NCBI GenBank assembly: GCA_965641885.1
Contig: OZ282574.1
Coordinates: forward strand, 3,162,001-3,226,000
DNA length: 64,000 nt
Direction of reading: 5' to 3'
DNA from: Pseudophaeobacter sp965641885
GTDB lineage: Bacteria > Pseudomonadota > Alphaproteobacteria > Rhodobacterales > Rhodobacteraceae
Positions 35,366-43,861 of the stretch are shown piece by piece (the stretch's first letter is position 1; every line of letters starts with the position of its first letter). Under the pieces are notes generated by a model that did no database searches, was not told the origin of the DNA, and saw only the letters and a list, made by a program, of their open reading frames with translations. The position numbers and the translations under genes are program-made.

Positions 35366-36667
35366 TTATTTTGCAGCGCGTTCGAATTTGCGCAGCAAGG
35401 TGTTGCCCCGCTCGGCCGCCGCGTTCAGCGCATCGGTGGCGTTCTTGTCGCCAGCCCAGACAGCTTCCAGCTCTTCGTTGATCACGTCACGCACCTGAAC
35501 AAAGTTACCAAAGCGCAGACCGCGGCTGTTGGGGGTTGGTTTGTTCAGGCTCAGCTGCTGAATGGCTGTGTCGGTGCCGGGGTTGGTCTCGTAGAAACCC
35601 TGCTCCTTGGACAGCTCATAGGCGGCTGTGGTGATTGGCACATAGCCGGTTTCCTGGTGCCACCAGGCCTGCACCTCAGGAGAGGACAGATAGGTCAGGA
35701 ACTGCGCGGTACCTTTGTACTCGGCGTCGTCATGGCCAGCCAGAACCCAAAGGGTCGCGCCGCCAATGATCGAGTTCTGCGGCGCATCAGCAACCGTGGT
35801 GTCGAGGGGCAGCATGGTCTGACCAAATTCAAACTCAGACTGCGATTTGATCGATCCGTAATAGGCAGAAGAGTTCATCCACATGCCGCATTCGCCGCTG
35901 GTGAACATGGGCAGGCTGTCGCCACGACGGCCACCGTATTTGAACAGGTTGCCTTCGGTCATGGCAGCGATGCCATCGAGACGCGCCGCAACGGCTTCGT
36001 TGTTAAAGGTGAACTCAGTGTCGAAACCGGCAAAGCCGTTTTCTTTGGTGCCCATTTCCATGTTGTGCCAGGATGAGAAGTTCTCAACCATCACCCAGGA
36101 CTGCCAGCCAAAGGAGACGCCGCAATCCATGCCGTTGTCGACCAGCTTTTGCGCTGTCACTTTGACATCATCCCAGGTTTTGGGAACCGATGCACCCGCC
36201 GCGTCAAGCGCGGTTTTGTTGTACCACATGACAGGTGTGGAGCTGTTGAAGGGCATCGACAGCAGCTCACCCTCTGGGGTCTCGTAATAGGACACAACTG
36301 CGGGCAGGAAGGCGTCGCCGTCAAAGGCCTCACCGGTGTCCTTCATCAGCTGCTCAACAGGATAGATCGCGCCTTTGGCAGCCATCATGGTTGCGGTGCC
36401 AACTTCAAAAACCTGAACGATTTGCGGATGCTCTTTGGCGCGGAACGCCGCAATCGCAGCTGTCATGGTTTCGGTGTAGTTGCCCTTGTAGACAGGAACC
36501 ACCTTATAGTCGCTTTGGGTCGCGTTGAAATCTTCTGCGATCTTGTTGACGCGCTCGCCGTTGGCGCCGCCCATCGCATGCCACCACTGAACCTCGGTTT
36601 CAGCATAGGCTGCGGTCATTGTTGTCGCCAAAATGGCCGACGTGCAAAGAAGCGATTTGATAGACAT
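35366..36667 (-). CDS. ugpB: sn-Glycerol-3-phosphate ABC transporter substrate-binding protein UgpB
   Basis: This 433-residue periplasmic binding protein has a signal peptide (about residues 1-22, ending TAAYA). The mature start ETEVQWWHAMGGANGERVN is diagnostic for UgpB, as are VVPVYKGNYTETMTAAIAAF and PEVQAWWHQETGYVPI near 320. The frame continues upstream, but the ATG at 36667 has a GGGGAGA site and begins the signal peptide. It is first in the ugpBAECQ operon, divergent from a LysR gene. Confidence 0.94.
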   Translation of the reverse strand: MSIKSLLCTSAILATTMTAAYAETEVQWWHAMGGANGERVNKIAEDFNATQSDYKVVPVYKGNYTETMTAAIAAFRAKEHPQIVQVFEVGTATMMAAKGAIYPVEQLMKDTGEAFDGDAFLPAVVSYYETPEGELLSMPFNSSTPVMWYNKTALDAAGASVPKTWDDVKVTAQKLVDNGMDCGVSFGWQSWVMVENFSSWHNMEMGTKENGFAGFDTEFTFNNEAVAARLDGIAAMTEGNLFKYGGRRGDSLPMFTSGECGMWMNSSAYYGSIKSQSEFEFGQTMLPLDTTVADAPQNSIIGGATLWVLAGHDDAEYKGTAQFLTYLSSPEVQAWWHQETGYVPITTAAYELSKEQGFYETNPGTDTAIQQLSLNKPTPNSRGLRFGNFVQVRDVINEELEAVWAGDKNATDALNAAAERGNTLLRKFERAAK

Positions 36668-36801
36668 TGTGTTCTCCCCGTTCATTTGATGCGCAAAGAA
36701 TGAGCAAGCCTGCACATAATGCAAGCGAAAGTTTTTTGACAATCCACATAACATAATGTTATATTTATCGGCAAGAATTGAAACAGATAGGTTCTAAGCC
36801 C

Positions 36802-37707
36802 TTGAAATTTAGACTGAGACAGCTCGAAGCCTTTCAGGCGGTTGCGCAGACAGGATCGGTGACACGCGCCGCGAAATCATTGGGGATTTCACAACCGGCC
36901 ACCAGTCGCCTTTTGTCCGACTTTTCAAACTCGGTTGCGATCGAGCTGTTTCGGCGCAAGGACGGAATGCTGATTCCCACCAGCGAGGCCCGCTATCTTT
37001 TGTCCGAGGTTGGTCGCGTGTTCGACAGCCTGCGTCATCTGGAAGAGCTGAACCGGGATCTGAAGGACCGCACCGCAGGGCATTTGCGGATTGCCTGCCT
37101 TCCGGGCTTTGCCAGCTCGCATTTGCCGCAGATGCTGGCGCAGTTTCTGCAGCAACGACCCGGGGTCAACCTGACCCTTGAGCCAGACCGCCCGGAACGT
37201 ATCCTGGAATGGATCATCGGCGAGCAATACGACTGCGGCATCACAGACGGATTTTCCGGCCATCCCGCTGTCGAGCACATTGATATTGCCATCAAAACCG
37301 TGTGCATCTTTCCGACCGGCCACCGTCTGTCCCGCCTGGCCTGCATCTCCCCGCTGGATCTTGTGGAAGAACGCATCATCCACACCCGCAAGGGCAGTCC
37401 CTTTTTCATCAGCCTGTCGCAGGCCTTTGCCGACTACGGTGTCCTGATGAACTCCTGGGTGGAGGTGCGTCAGTTTTCGACCGCCTGCATCATGGTGGCA
37501 CAGGGTCAGGGGGTCTCAGTTGTCAGCGCCCTGGATGCGGATCAGTTCAATTCCAAAGGCCTCGAGATGCGCCCGTTTGAGCCTGAGATCTTTCACTGGC
37601 TCTCGATCCTCAGGCCGGCCTCCGGCAGCAGGTCGCTGTTATCGCTGGATTTTGTCGACACGTTTTTGGAAAGCGTGCAGCCCTACACCGTGGACGTAAA
37701 ACCCTAG
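36802..37707 (+). CDS. LysR family transcriptional regulator (probable ugp regulator)
   Basis: This roughly 301-residue LysR-type protein has an N-terminal winged helix (about 1-60) with FQAVAQTGSVTRAAKSLGISQPATSRLLSD, and a C-terminal periplasmic-binding-like effector domain. The likely start is TTG at 36802, because the family begins KFRLRQLEAFQ; a TTG at 36778 would add eight residues. No ATG is available upstream of the HTH. It is divergent from ugpB, which suggests regulation of glycerol-3-phosphate uptake; the effector is unknown. Confidence 0.85.
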   Translation: MKFRLRQLEAFQAVAQTGSVTRAAKSLGISQPATSRLLSDFSNSVAIELFRRKDGMLIPTSEARYLLSEVGRVFDSLRHLEELNRDLKDRTAGHLRIACLPGFASSHLPQMLAQFLQQRPGVNLTLEPDRPERILEWIIGEQYDCGITDGFSGHPAVEHIDIAIKTVCIFPTGHRLSRLACISPLDLVEERIIHTRKGSPFFISLSQAFADYGVLMNSWVEVRQFSTACIMVAQGQGVSVVSALDADQFNSKGLEMRPFEPEIFHWLSILRPASGSRSLLSLDFVDTFLESVQPYTVDVKP

Positions 37708-37745
37708 CCAATCCTGTTTCTAACCTTGTTTGGTAAAAGCCCGCG

Positions 37746-39398
37746 TCACCAGTCCTCGTTCGGGATCAGCGCCTCAAGACGGCGGGTGTCCTCTTGGCTC
37801 CAGTCGTCGCGCGCGGTCACCGTCGCCCAGGCCTCGGCATAATCGCGCACCGCGTAGTTATGCCCGTGCCCGGCTGGCACATTGGCCGCCGACAGCATGT
37901 CAACGGCCACCTGGAAAAAGGTGACCAGCGGCACCCAGGTAAAGGTGTCTGCAACATCGCGTCCTCGCGGGGAGCTCATCCAGTCTGGCTGATGTGACCA
38001 CATGTTTTCTTCGAAAAACACAATCGGATCAGAAGGATGCGCCAGAAAAACTGTACGGATCTGGCTCCAGCCCTGCCTATGATCTGCGCTTGTCATACCC
38101 GGACCAAATACCCGGAAAAGGGCGCCGTTTTCAAACTGCGGTTGCCAGGCGGGCGAGCCTGCGTTTCGGTTGCTTTGCACCCGCTTCCACAAAGGGTTGC
38201 GAAAGGTCGGGCCTGCCCAAAGGGCGCCATGAAACGGATCACTCACATAGGCATACAGCGGCAGCGATGTCTCGGATCCCAGCGAGCCCAGGCTCAGGCC
38301 AAAGAGATAGAGCTTTGGGCGCGTCTCGACAGGCAGGGATTTCCAATAATTGTAGATCACATCAAAAACGAGGGTGGCAGACTCCTGCGCCAGTCCCGGC
38401 TGCAAAATCAGCGACTGCGGGCTGGGCAAATAGGAATACTGCACCCCCACCGTAGCGATATCCCCATCGTGCATATATTCCAGCGGCGCAATCGCGCCGT
38501 TTTGCAGCCAGCCGGTGCCCGTGGGGGTGGCAATAACCAGCAGGCGCCGGGAGAACGCCCCAACCTGTTGCAATTCCCGCAGCGCCAGACGGGCCTGATC
38601 GCGGGCGGTGTCAGCCGAGCGCAAGCCCACATAGACCCGGATTGGCTCCTGCGCCGGGGCACCTGAAAAGGCTTCGATATCGCGGGCCCGCGGGCCCTGG
38701 TGGACAAACAGTTTGCCGGCTTTTCCCAGACGTTCCCAGTCGATCAAAGAGGCGGCACTGCCCGACCGCGTCGCCTCTTGCGGCGGGGCGGCACCGGGCG
38801 GGTCGGTTATGTCGATCGCCGCCTGTGCTGCGTCGATGGCGCTGATGGCACCCCTGATCAGGGTGTCATTCGCCGCCGTTGTCAGCACGACCAGAAACAA
38901 CACCGCCCCCACCAGGGAGGCGACCCGGCGGCGCACATAATACAGCGGTAGCCGCGCCGCCCATTTCAGCGCAGCAAACAAGGCGCTGGCCGCCAGTATC
39001 AGCGACAGAGCCGTTGCTGCTCCAATCGCCGTAATCTGCGTGTAGTAGCTTTCTTCGACCTCAGGCATTTCCATCAGCCGCCGCGTGACATTTTGCCATT
39101 GGGCAGCGTTCCAGAACGCATAGCCTGCCAACAGCACACTGGAACATATCAGTGCAAGGGCCATCACCCGGCGCCAGCGGCTCGTCAGCAGGGGCAGTTC
39201 AAGATAGCGCCAGATCCTGGTCACCAGCACGCCAAGGCCATAGCCCAGCGCAAAGACCAGCCCTGACAACACGCCCTGAAACGCCCAGGGCCGCGGAATC
39301 AGCGAGGGCCAGAATGTCGCGATGCAAAGCAAAGCGCCGATATACAGCCCCGCCAGAGAGGGCTGCCACCAGGATGATGTTTCAGCGCTGTCACTCAT
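37746..39398 (-). CDS. Membrane-anchored alpha/beta-hydrolase family protein (Abhydrolase_9)
   Basis: This 550-residue protein has an N-terminal membrane domain with about four or five segments (residues ~12-195), a linker, and a C-terminal alpha/beta-hydrolase. The nucleophile elbow is visible as LFGLSLGSLGSE near residue 360, and a late histidine lies in PAGHGHNYAV. The arrangement matches the Abhydrolase_9 N- and C-terminal pair, an uncharacterised family with ester-hydrolase or lipase-like folds. The substrate is unknown. It is a single gene, with no operon partner. Confidence 0.82.
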   Translation of the reverse strand: MSDSAETSSWWQPSLAGLYIGALLCIATFWPSLIPRPWAFQGVLSGLVFALGYGLGVLVTRIWRYLELPLLTSRWRRVMALALICSSVLLAGYAFWNAAQWQNVTRRLMEMPEVEESYYTQITAIGAATALSLILAASALFAALKWAARLPLYYVRRRVASLVGAVLFLVVLTTAANDTLIRGAISAIDAAQAAIDITDPPGAAPPQEATRSGSAASLIDWERLGKAGKLFVHQGPRARDIEAFSGAPAQEPIRVYVGLRSADTARDQARLALRELQQVGAFSRRLLVIATPTGTGWLQNGAIAPLEYMHDGDIATVGVQYSYLPSPQSLILQPGLAQESATLVFDVIYNYWKSLPVETRPKLYLFGLSLGSLGSETSLPLYAYVSDPFHGALWAGPTFRNPLWKRVQSNRNAGSPAWQPQFENGALFRVFGPGMTSADHRQGWSQIRTVFLAHPSDPIVFFEENMWSHQPDWMSSPRGRDVADTFTWVPLVTFFQVAVDMLSAANVPAGHGHNYAVRDYAEAWATVTARDDWSQEDTRRLEALIPNEDW

Positions 39399-39780
39399 GT
39401 CGTCTTACCGCCTGCCAGGTTCTGACCTCTTTGCCTTGCGACCCGAAAATGCGGCTGCAACAGCAACTAAGTCTTGTAAACTGTCTAGCACGCCTACCTG
39501 ACTATCCCTCTTGGTCAAGGCGTTTATGCCCGCAGCTCCTGCGCAGTTCTTCCTGACGGCAGCCGCATTGGTGATGTCATGGCAGCGTGGTGGCGGTGGT
39601 TTGTGCCGTGACGGCACATCGCAAGACCACTCTGCAAGCCTGCCTGATTGCGTTTAAGATCCTGGCAGAACCTCATTTGGTGTTGCCACAGGGGCCTTGA
39701 AGCAAACCCTGCCCTGTCAAGACGCCCACTATTCACGGCCCCTGCGTAGCGGTCCCCCTTAGCAAGTATAAAGGCAAGTC
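39399..39780. other. Intergenic region, no supported gene
   Basis: This 382-bp divergent gap between the alpha/beta-hydrolase and nitroreductase genes contains short open frames with no recognisable sequence. It should hold both promoters. No repeat or strong hairpin was noticed. Confidence 0.6.
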
Positions 39781-40458
39781 ATGAATCTCGAACAGGCAAT
39801 GCAAGAACGCCGCTCTATCCGCGGCTTTACCAAAGACCCCGTTTCGCAGGAGCTGCTGCAAGACATCATTGCACTGGCCAACCGCGCGCCCTCATCAATG
39901 AACACCCAGCCCTGGCATCTGCATGTCCTGACCGGCGCGCCGCTGGAGCGCGTGCGCCAGGGCAATACGGAACGCATGCTGGATGGCACGCCTCCCAGCC
40001 GGGATATCGAGGACTACGCCGCCTATGACGGAGAGCACCGCGCGCGTCAGATCGACATTGCTGTTCAGCTGTTTGAGGCCATGGGCATCGAGCGCCACGA
40101 CAAGGAGCGCCGACAGGACTGGGTCATGCGCGGCTTTCGCCAGTTCGACGCGCCTGTCTCGATTGTTGTCTGCTTTGATCGCTCACTGTTGGACAATACA
40201 ATCGCCCATTTTGACACCGGTGCGATGACCTATGGTCTGGTGCTGGCCGCCTGGGCCAAAGGCCTCGGCGCGGTGATCAATGGTCAGGGCATCATGCAAA
40301 GCCCCGTGGTGCGCGAGGTGGCAAATATCCCGGAGGATCAGATCATTCTGACCTGTGTGGCGCTTGGCTGGCCTGATGACGCGTTTGTCGCGAACGCGGT
40401 TGTCTCGCGGCGGCGCCCGATTGAAAACACCACGCGGTTTCTGGGTTTCGAGGACTAA
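39781..40458 (+). CDS. Nitroreductase family protein
   Basis: This 225-residue FMN-dependent oxidoreductase has the family start LEQAMQERRSIRGFTKDPV with the FMN-phosphate-binding arginines, followed by NRAPSSMNTQPWHLHVL and the late MTYGLVLAAWAKGLGAVINGQG segment. Such enzymes reduce nitro compounds or quinones with NAD(P)H. No linked pathway gene is adjacent. Confidence 0.92.
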   Translation: MNLEQAMQERRSIRGFTKDPVSQELLQDIIALANRAPSSMNTQPWHLHVLTGAPLERVRQGNTERMLDGTPPSRDIEDYAAYDGEHRARQIDIAVQLFEAMGIERHDKERRQDWVMRGFRQFDAPVSIVVCFDRSLLDNTIAHFDTGAMTYGLVLAAWAKGLGAVINGQGIMQSPVVREVANIPEDQIILTCVALGWPDDAFVANAVVSRRRPIENTTRFLGFED

Positions 40459-41021
40459 AGCTGCGCGCAAATATGCTTCGAGCGGGAGGGTCCATTGCGA
40501 CCTCCCCGCTTGGTCAGCCCTCAGGCCCGCGAACCACAGATGCAGCGGCAGGCCGACCTGCAAGCCTGTGAGAGTGCCCAGCGCTAAGGCAAACAGTGCT
40601 CCGATCATAAGGATCCCCCATAAAGGAAAACAACCTGACACTCAGCATGTGGCGACTGCGGCACAGACTGCGCCCGGAATTGCGCCCCGTGTTGCGCCCC
40701 ATATCGAGCAGGATCAGATCCGCTTGCGCTCCATACTCGGCCAGACTGTGGCCGCCCTTAAAACCAATGACCGAAAACCAATGACCAGCAGCCACGAGCC
40801 TCTGACGAAGACACGGCACAACACGGCGCGCGTTTTTGCTCTGGCGGTGCAGGAGCGCTGAAATCTGTCCGACCACGCAAAGCTCCGCCAAAGCCGTTAT
40901 CCAGCGCGGTCTAAGATCCCGTGACTGGCCGGGATTAACCAAGTGTTAAATAAGTCTTGCAATAAACTTTAAGTATATTAGAAATACACCCAACACACTG
41001 AAATATTGGGGTATTTTTAAA
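40459..41021. other. Intergenic region upstream of the RTX gene
   Basis: This 563-bp stretch holds no gene I can support. A minus-strand frame starting at 40608 or 40641 begins with a hydrophobic stretch (IGALFALALGTLTGLQVGL), but it runs into the nitroreductase gene antisense and lacks homology. A 14-bp-period duplication AAAACCAATGACC lies at 40760-40772 and 40774-40786. The last 100 bp are distinctly AT-rich, as expected of the RTX gene promoter. Confidence 0.55.
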
Positions 41022-42287
41022 ATGACCATTGTGACTATAGCAGATTCAAGCGGTAATCATAGCTTCTACGACCTCTTTGTCCACGAAGACGCAACAGACC
41101 CCACAGTAACCCAGATAAATTCCTCTCGCATTGAAATGGTTGGGAATAACGGGCACGTTTGGGCCATCACCGGGGACTTCAGTAGCATTTCAGCCTACAG
41201 CTGGACGATTACAGGCATATCCCTGGCGCAATATGGCACAGACGTGGTCTCTGTATCTGGTCTGGATATGGGCCTGCTGGCATACGGAAATGCGTCACTC
41301 CTTACTTTTACCAACGAAGTATTTGAAGGAAATACCCGCGTCACCTCTGCAAGTTCAGCAGCAGAGTTCTGGATGACGGGCACCGGCAACGATGTTATCG
41401 AGCTCGGCGAGGGCAACGACACCGTGTATGGCGGCTCGGGCAGAGATACCTTTATCCTGCGGGCCCATTCTTCTCAGGTTACCCTGGCTGAAACCTCAAC
41501 AGGGATCGAGGTTACCAGCCGCTTTGGCACCGACACCCTGAACTCGGTCGAATTCCTGCAGCTGAACGACCAGGTGATCGACCTGCGCGAAGGTCTCCCT
41601 GGAGAGCCTGATCCAGAGCCAACCCCCGATCCAGAGCCAACCCCCGATCCAGAGCCTACTCCCGACCCGGAGCCAACCCCCGATCCAGAGCCTACGCCCG
41701 ATCCGGAGGATCCAATGGTCGAGCAGGGAACAGGCGCCTCTGACAACATGACCGGCAGCCGGGGAGATGACCGGATCGACTCTGGCGGCGGCAGCGACGA
41801 AATCAGCCTGTTGACCGGAAATGATACCGCGGATGGCGGCACCGGCAATGACCTGATCTATGGCGGCAATGGCAATGACGTTCTGCGCGGCAACCAGGGC
41901 AGCGACACCCTCGCGGGGGGAGATGACAATGACCGTCTGATTGGCAATAAAAATGCCGACTACCTGCATGGTGGCAGCGGCAATGACCGCCTGATTGGTG
42001 GCGGCGGCCATGACACCCTGCGCGGTGGCGAGGGCGATGACGTCCTCAAAGGCGGCAGCCAGGCCGATGTGTTTGCCTTCCGCTCTGGTGATGGCCATGA
42101 CACGCTGACCGACTTTAATGTCAACCGGGATCTGATTCAGATTGAAACTGGCGCCAACCGCTACGAAGACCTGCGTTTCGCCGAAACTGGTACCGGAACA
42201 CGGGTAACATTTGACGACGTGACGCTGGATTTCGATGATGTCAGTCTCGCCGCATTGTCCAACTCGGACCTGTTCCTCTTCGGCTAA
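41022..42287 (+). CDS. RTX (hemolysin-type calcium-binding repeat) protein with DPEPTP linker
   Basis: This 421-residue, very acidic protein is probably secreted. Residues 1-190 are unrecognised but contain one nonapeptide-like stretch (GTGNDVIELGEGNDTVYGGSG). Residues ~195-230 are a DPEPTP hexapeptide repeated about five times (18-bp units at 41604-41709). Residues ~240-350 hold many GGxGxDxLx repeats that bind calcium in a beta-roll. The C-terminus ends SNSDLFLFG, resembling a type I secretion signal with a hydrophobic tail. No HlyB/HlyD/TolC genes are adjacent, so a distant secretion system must be used. The catalytic or adhesive role is unknown. Confidence 0.88.
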   Translation: MTIVTIADSSGNHSFYDLFVHEDATDPTVTQINSSRIEMVGNNGHVWAITGDFSSISAYSWTITGISLAQYGTDVVSVSGLDMGLLAYGNASLLTFTNEVFEGNTRVTSASSAAEFWMTGTGNDVIELGEGNDTVYGGSGRDTFILRAHSSQVTLAETSTGIEVTSRFGTDTLNSVEFLQLNDQVIDLREGLPGEPDPEPTPDPEPTPDPEPTPDPEPTPDPEPTPDPEDPMVEQGTGASDNMTGSRGDDRIDSGGGSDEISLLTGNDTADGGTGNDLIYGGNGNDVLRGNQGSDTLAGGDDNDRLIGNKNADYLHGGSGNDRLIGGGGHDTLRGGEGDDVLKGGSQADVFAFRSGDGHDTLTDFNVNRDLIQIETGANRYEDLRFAETGTGTRVTFDDVTLDFDDVSLAALSNSDLFLFG

Positions 42288-42310
42288 TTCTGCAGCCTGA
42301 TGTAAACAGC

Positions 42311-42337
42311 AAAGCTCCGGTAAATTACCGGGGCTTT
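42311..42337 (+). terminator. Probable terminator hairpin after the RTX gene
   Basis: AAAGCTCCGGT and ACCGGGGCTTT form an 11-bp stem with one G-U pair and a 5-base loop, 24 bp after the RTX stop. The following bases are GTC, not a T-run, so termination may be partial. Confidence 0.65.
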
Positions 42338-42855
42338 GTCGCGATACGGGCTTGCCGCCCTCGCCCCGCCTGCCCAGTCGCGCGCGCCCCCAGTCCACCA
42401 CCCGGTCCACCACCCGGTCCAGTCAGCGTTCCAATTCTCAACCGCAGATCCAGCGCCTGGCGACGGCAGGCGGCGCATGCCGTCCATCTGAGGCGGGCTT
42501 TGGTGCCCCCCGGATTGAATTCCCCCTATAAAAACAGCATGATATCTGGAATATCAAAGCCCTTGAATCCCTCCCAAATATGACACCTCGCCCTGGCCAG
42601 GGTCAGGACAGCGCGCAGAGTGCGTCTATGCAAAGCCATGCGCGGGTCCAGAGCGGGTCTCACACAGCCAGACTGTCTGCGGCGGTGACTGAGGAGCGGA
42701 AGCGGGGCGGAGATACGATTGCGCATGGTGCGCGGGGGTCTCAGACGTCTGTTGCTTTAGGCATTTACCATGTTTATCGGTAGTATTGACTTATCTTATT
42801 GTTTTTGTCAGGTAAGAAAAAACTTACCCTCATAGATGCCTCACCAATTTTCATT
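42338..42855. other. Intergenic region between the RTX and AraC genes
   Basis: About 520 bp with no supported gene. It contains a 12-bp duplication CCACCACCCGGT (42395-42406 and 42407-42418). Near the AraC start is an AT-rich promoter-like stretch with TTGACT at 42786-42791 and the inverted repeat at 42811-42828. Confidence 0.6.
42811..42828 (+). promoter_or_regulatory. Inverted repeat GGTAAG-A6-CTTACC upstream of the AraC gene
   Basis: The arms GGTAAG (42811-42816) and CTTACC (42823-42828) flank six A residues, 28 bp before the AraC ATG. It may be an operator for autoregulation or for an iron-responsive repressor. It does not match the classic Fur box well. Confidence 0.5.
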
Positions 42856-43815
42856 ATGCCCTCCGCACCCCTGCCATCCCTGCGCGTCCCGCGGGCGTTC
42901 CTCCCCCGTATGGAGGCGCAGACCCGTCATTTACGCACGCTCAAACCCTTGAGGTTCCGGCCCCTTTCTGGCGCGGTTGCCGATGTCTGGCATGTCGCCG
43001 GCGATCAAGGCGGCGGTGGGTTTTATACCGCGCCTGACCCGCGTCTCGTCATTTTCCTGGATGACACGCCACCCTCGATGGCTCTGAGAACTGCAGAAGG
43101 CGCCGTTGGTGGGCCCGGCACACGCGCGTTTTTCGTCCCCGCAGGTGTGCCGCTTTGGAGCAGACTGGGCAAAGCGCAGACCCTCAGCCATATCGATTTT
43201 CATTTTGATGCCGCAGCCCTGCAGGCGCGGCTTATGGCAGTTGGTGTGCAAGACCTGCCCAACAGAGCGATGTTTGCCCCCGACGACAGCGCCTTGCTGA
43301 CCCTGGCCCGCCTAGCGGCCGGCGAAGTCGAGGCACCCCAACGGGGGGCGCTTGTGTTGGAAGGTTTGTTGCAGGCGATGCTGGGTGCGGTCATTGGGCC
43401 ACCGCTGAACGCCCCTGCGCACACCTCCGGCGGCCTGCCGCCCCAACACATGGCCGCGCTTGAGCGTCACATGACACAAAATATAGCCCGATCCGTCGGC
43501 GTAGCCGAACTTGCCAAGGTGGTGGGGCTGTCTGAGAGCTGGTTCAGCCGCGTCTTCAAACAATCGGCCGGGCTTTCGCCGCAACGCTGGATCGCAGAGT
43601 GTCGCGTTGCGGCCGCAAAGGCCATGATGGCAGACCCGCAGCGTCCTCTGGCTGATATCGCGGTGGCAACCGGATTTTCCGATCAGGCCCATCTGTCGCG
43701 GGTGTTTCGCCGCTCCGTTGGCTTGCCGCCCTCGCAATGGCGACGCGACACACAAGAGTTACCTTTCCGGCGGATTGGCACAAATGACGGCGGAACCGTT
43801 CAAGACGCCGTTTAA
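42856..43815 (+). CDS. AraC family regulator of the siderophore locus
   Basis: This 319-residue regulator has an unrecognised N-terminal ligand domain and two C-terminal helix-turn-helix units: VAELAKVVGLSESWFSRVFKQ and ADIAVATGFSDQAHLSRVFRR, with the family ending. I chose the ATG at 42856; an in-frame TTG at 42799 would overlap the inverted repeat. AraC-type regulators next to TonB receptors, such as PchR and AlcR, sense the siderophore and activate its own uptake genes. That is the likely role here, 46 bp ahead of the receptor gene. Confidence 0.88.
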   Translation: MPSAPLPSLRVPRAFLPRMEAQTRHLRTLKPLRFRPLSGAVADVWHVAGDQGGGGFYTAPDPRLVIFLDDTPPSMALRTAEGAVGGPGTRAFFVPAGVPLWSRLGKAQTLSHIDFHFDAAALQARLMAVGVQDLPNRAMFAPDDSALLTLARLAAGEVEAPQRGALVLEGLLQAMLGAVIGPPLNAPAHTSGGLPPQHMAALERHMTQNIARSVGVAELAKVVGLSESWFSRVFKQSAGLSPQRWIAECRVAAAKAMMADPQRPLADIAVATGFSDQAHLSRVFRRSVGLPPSQWRRDTQELPFRRIGTNDGGTVQDAV

Positions 43816-43861
43816 TAGTTGATTTAATCACTCAGGAAAATGACCAGCGAGATACACTCAC

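Noticed and set aside
40183..40641. Minus-strand frame with a hydrophobic start in the gap before the RTX gene
   Set aside because: The hydrophobic part is short, and most of the frame is antisense to the nitroreductase gene; no supporting homology or operon context.
41604..41709. Repeat array in the RTX gene as a CRISPR
   Set aside because: 18-bp head-to-tail units with no spacers, encoding DPEPTP in frame.
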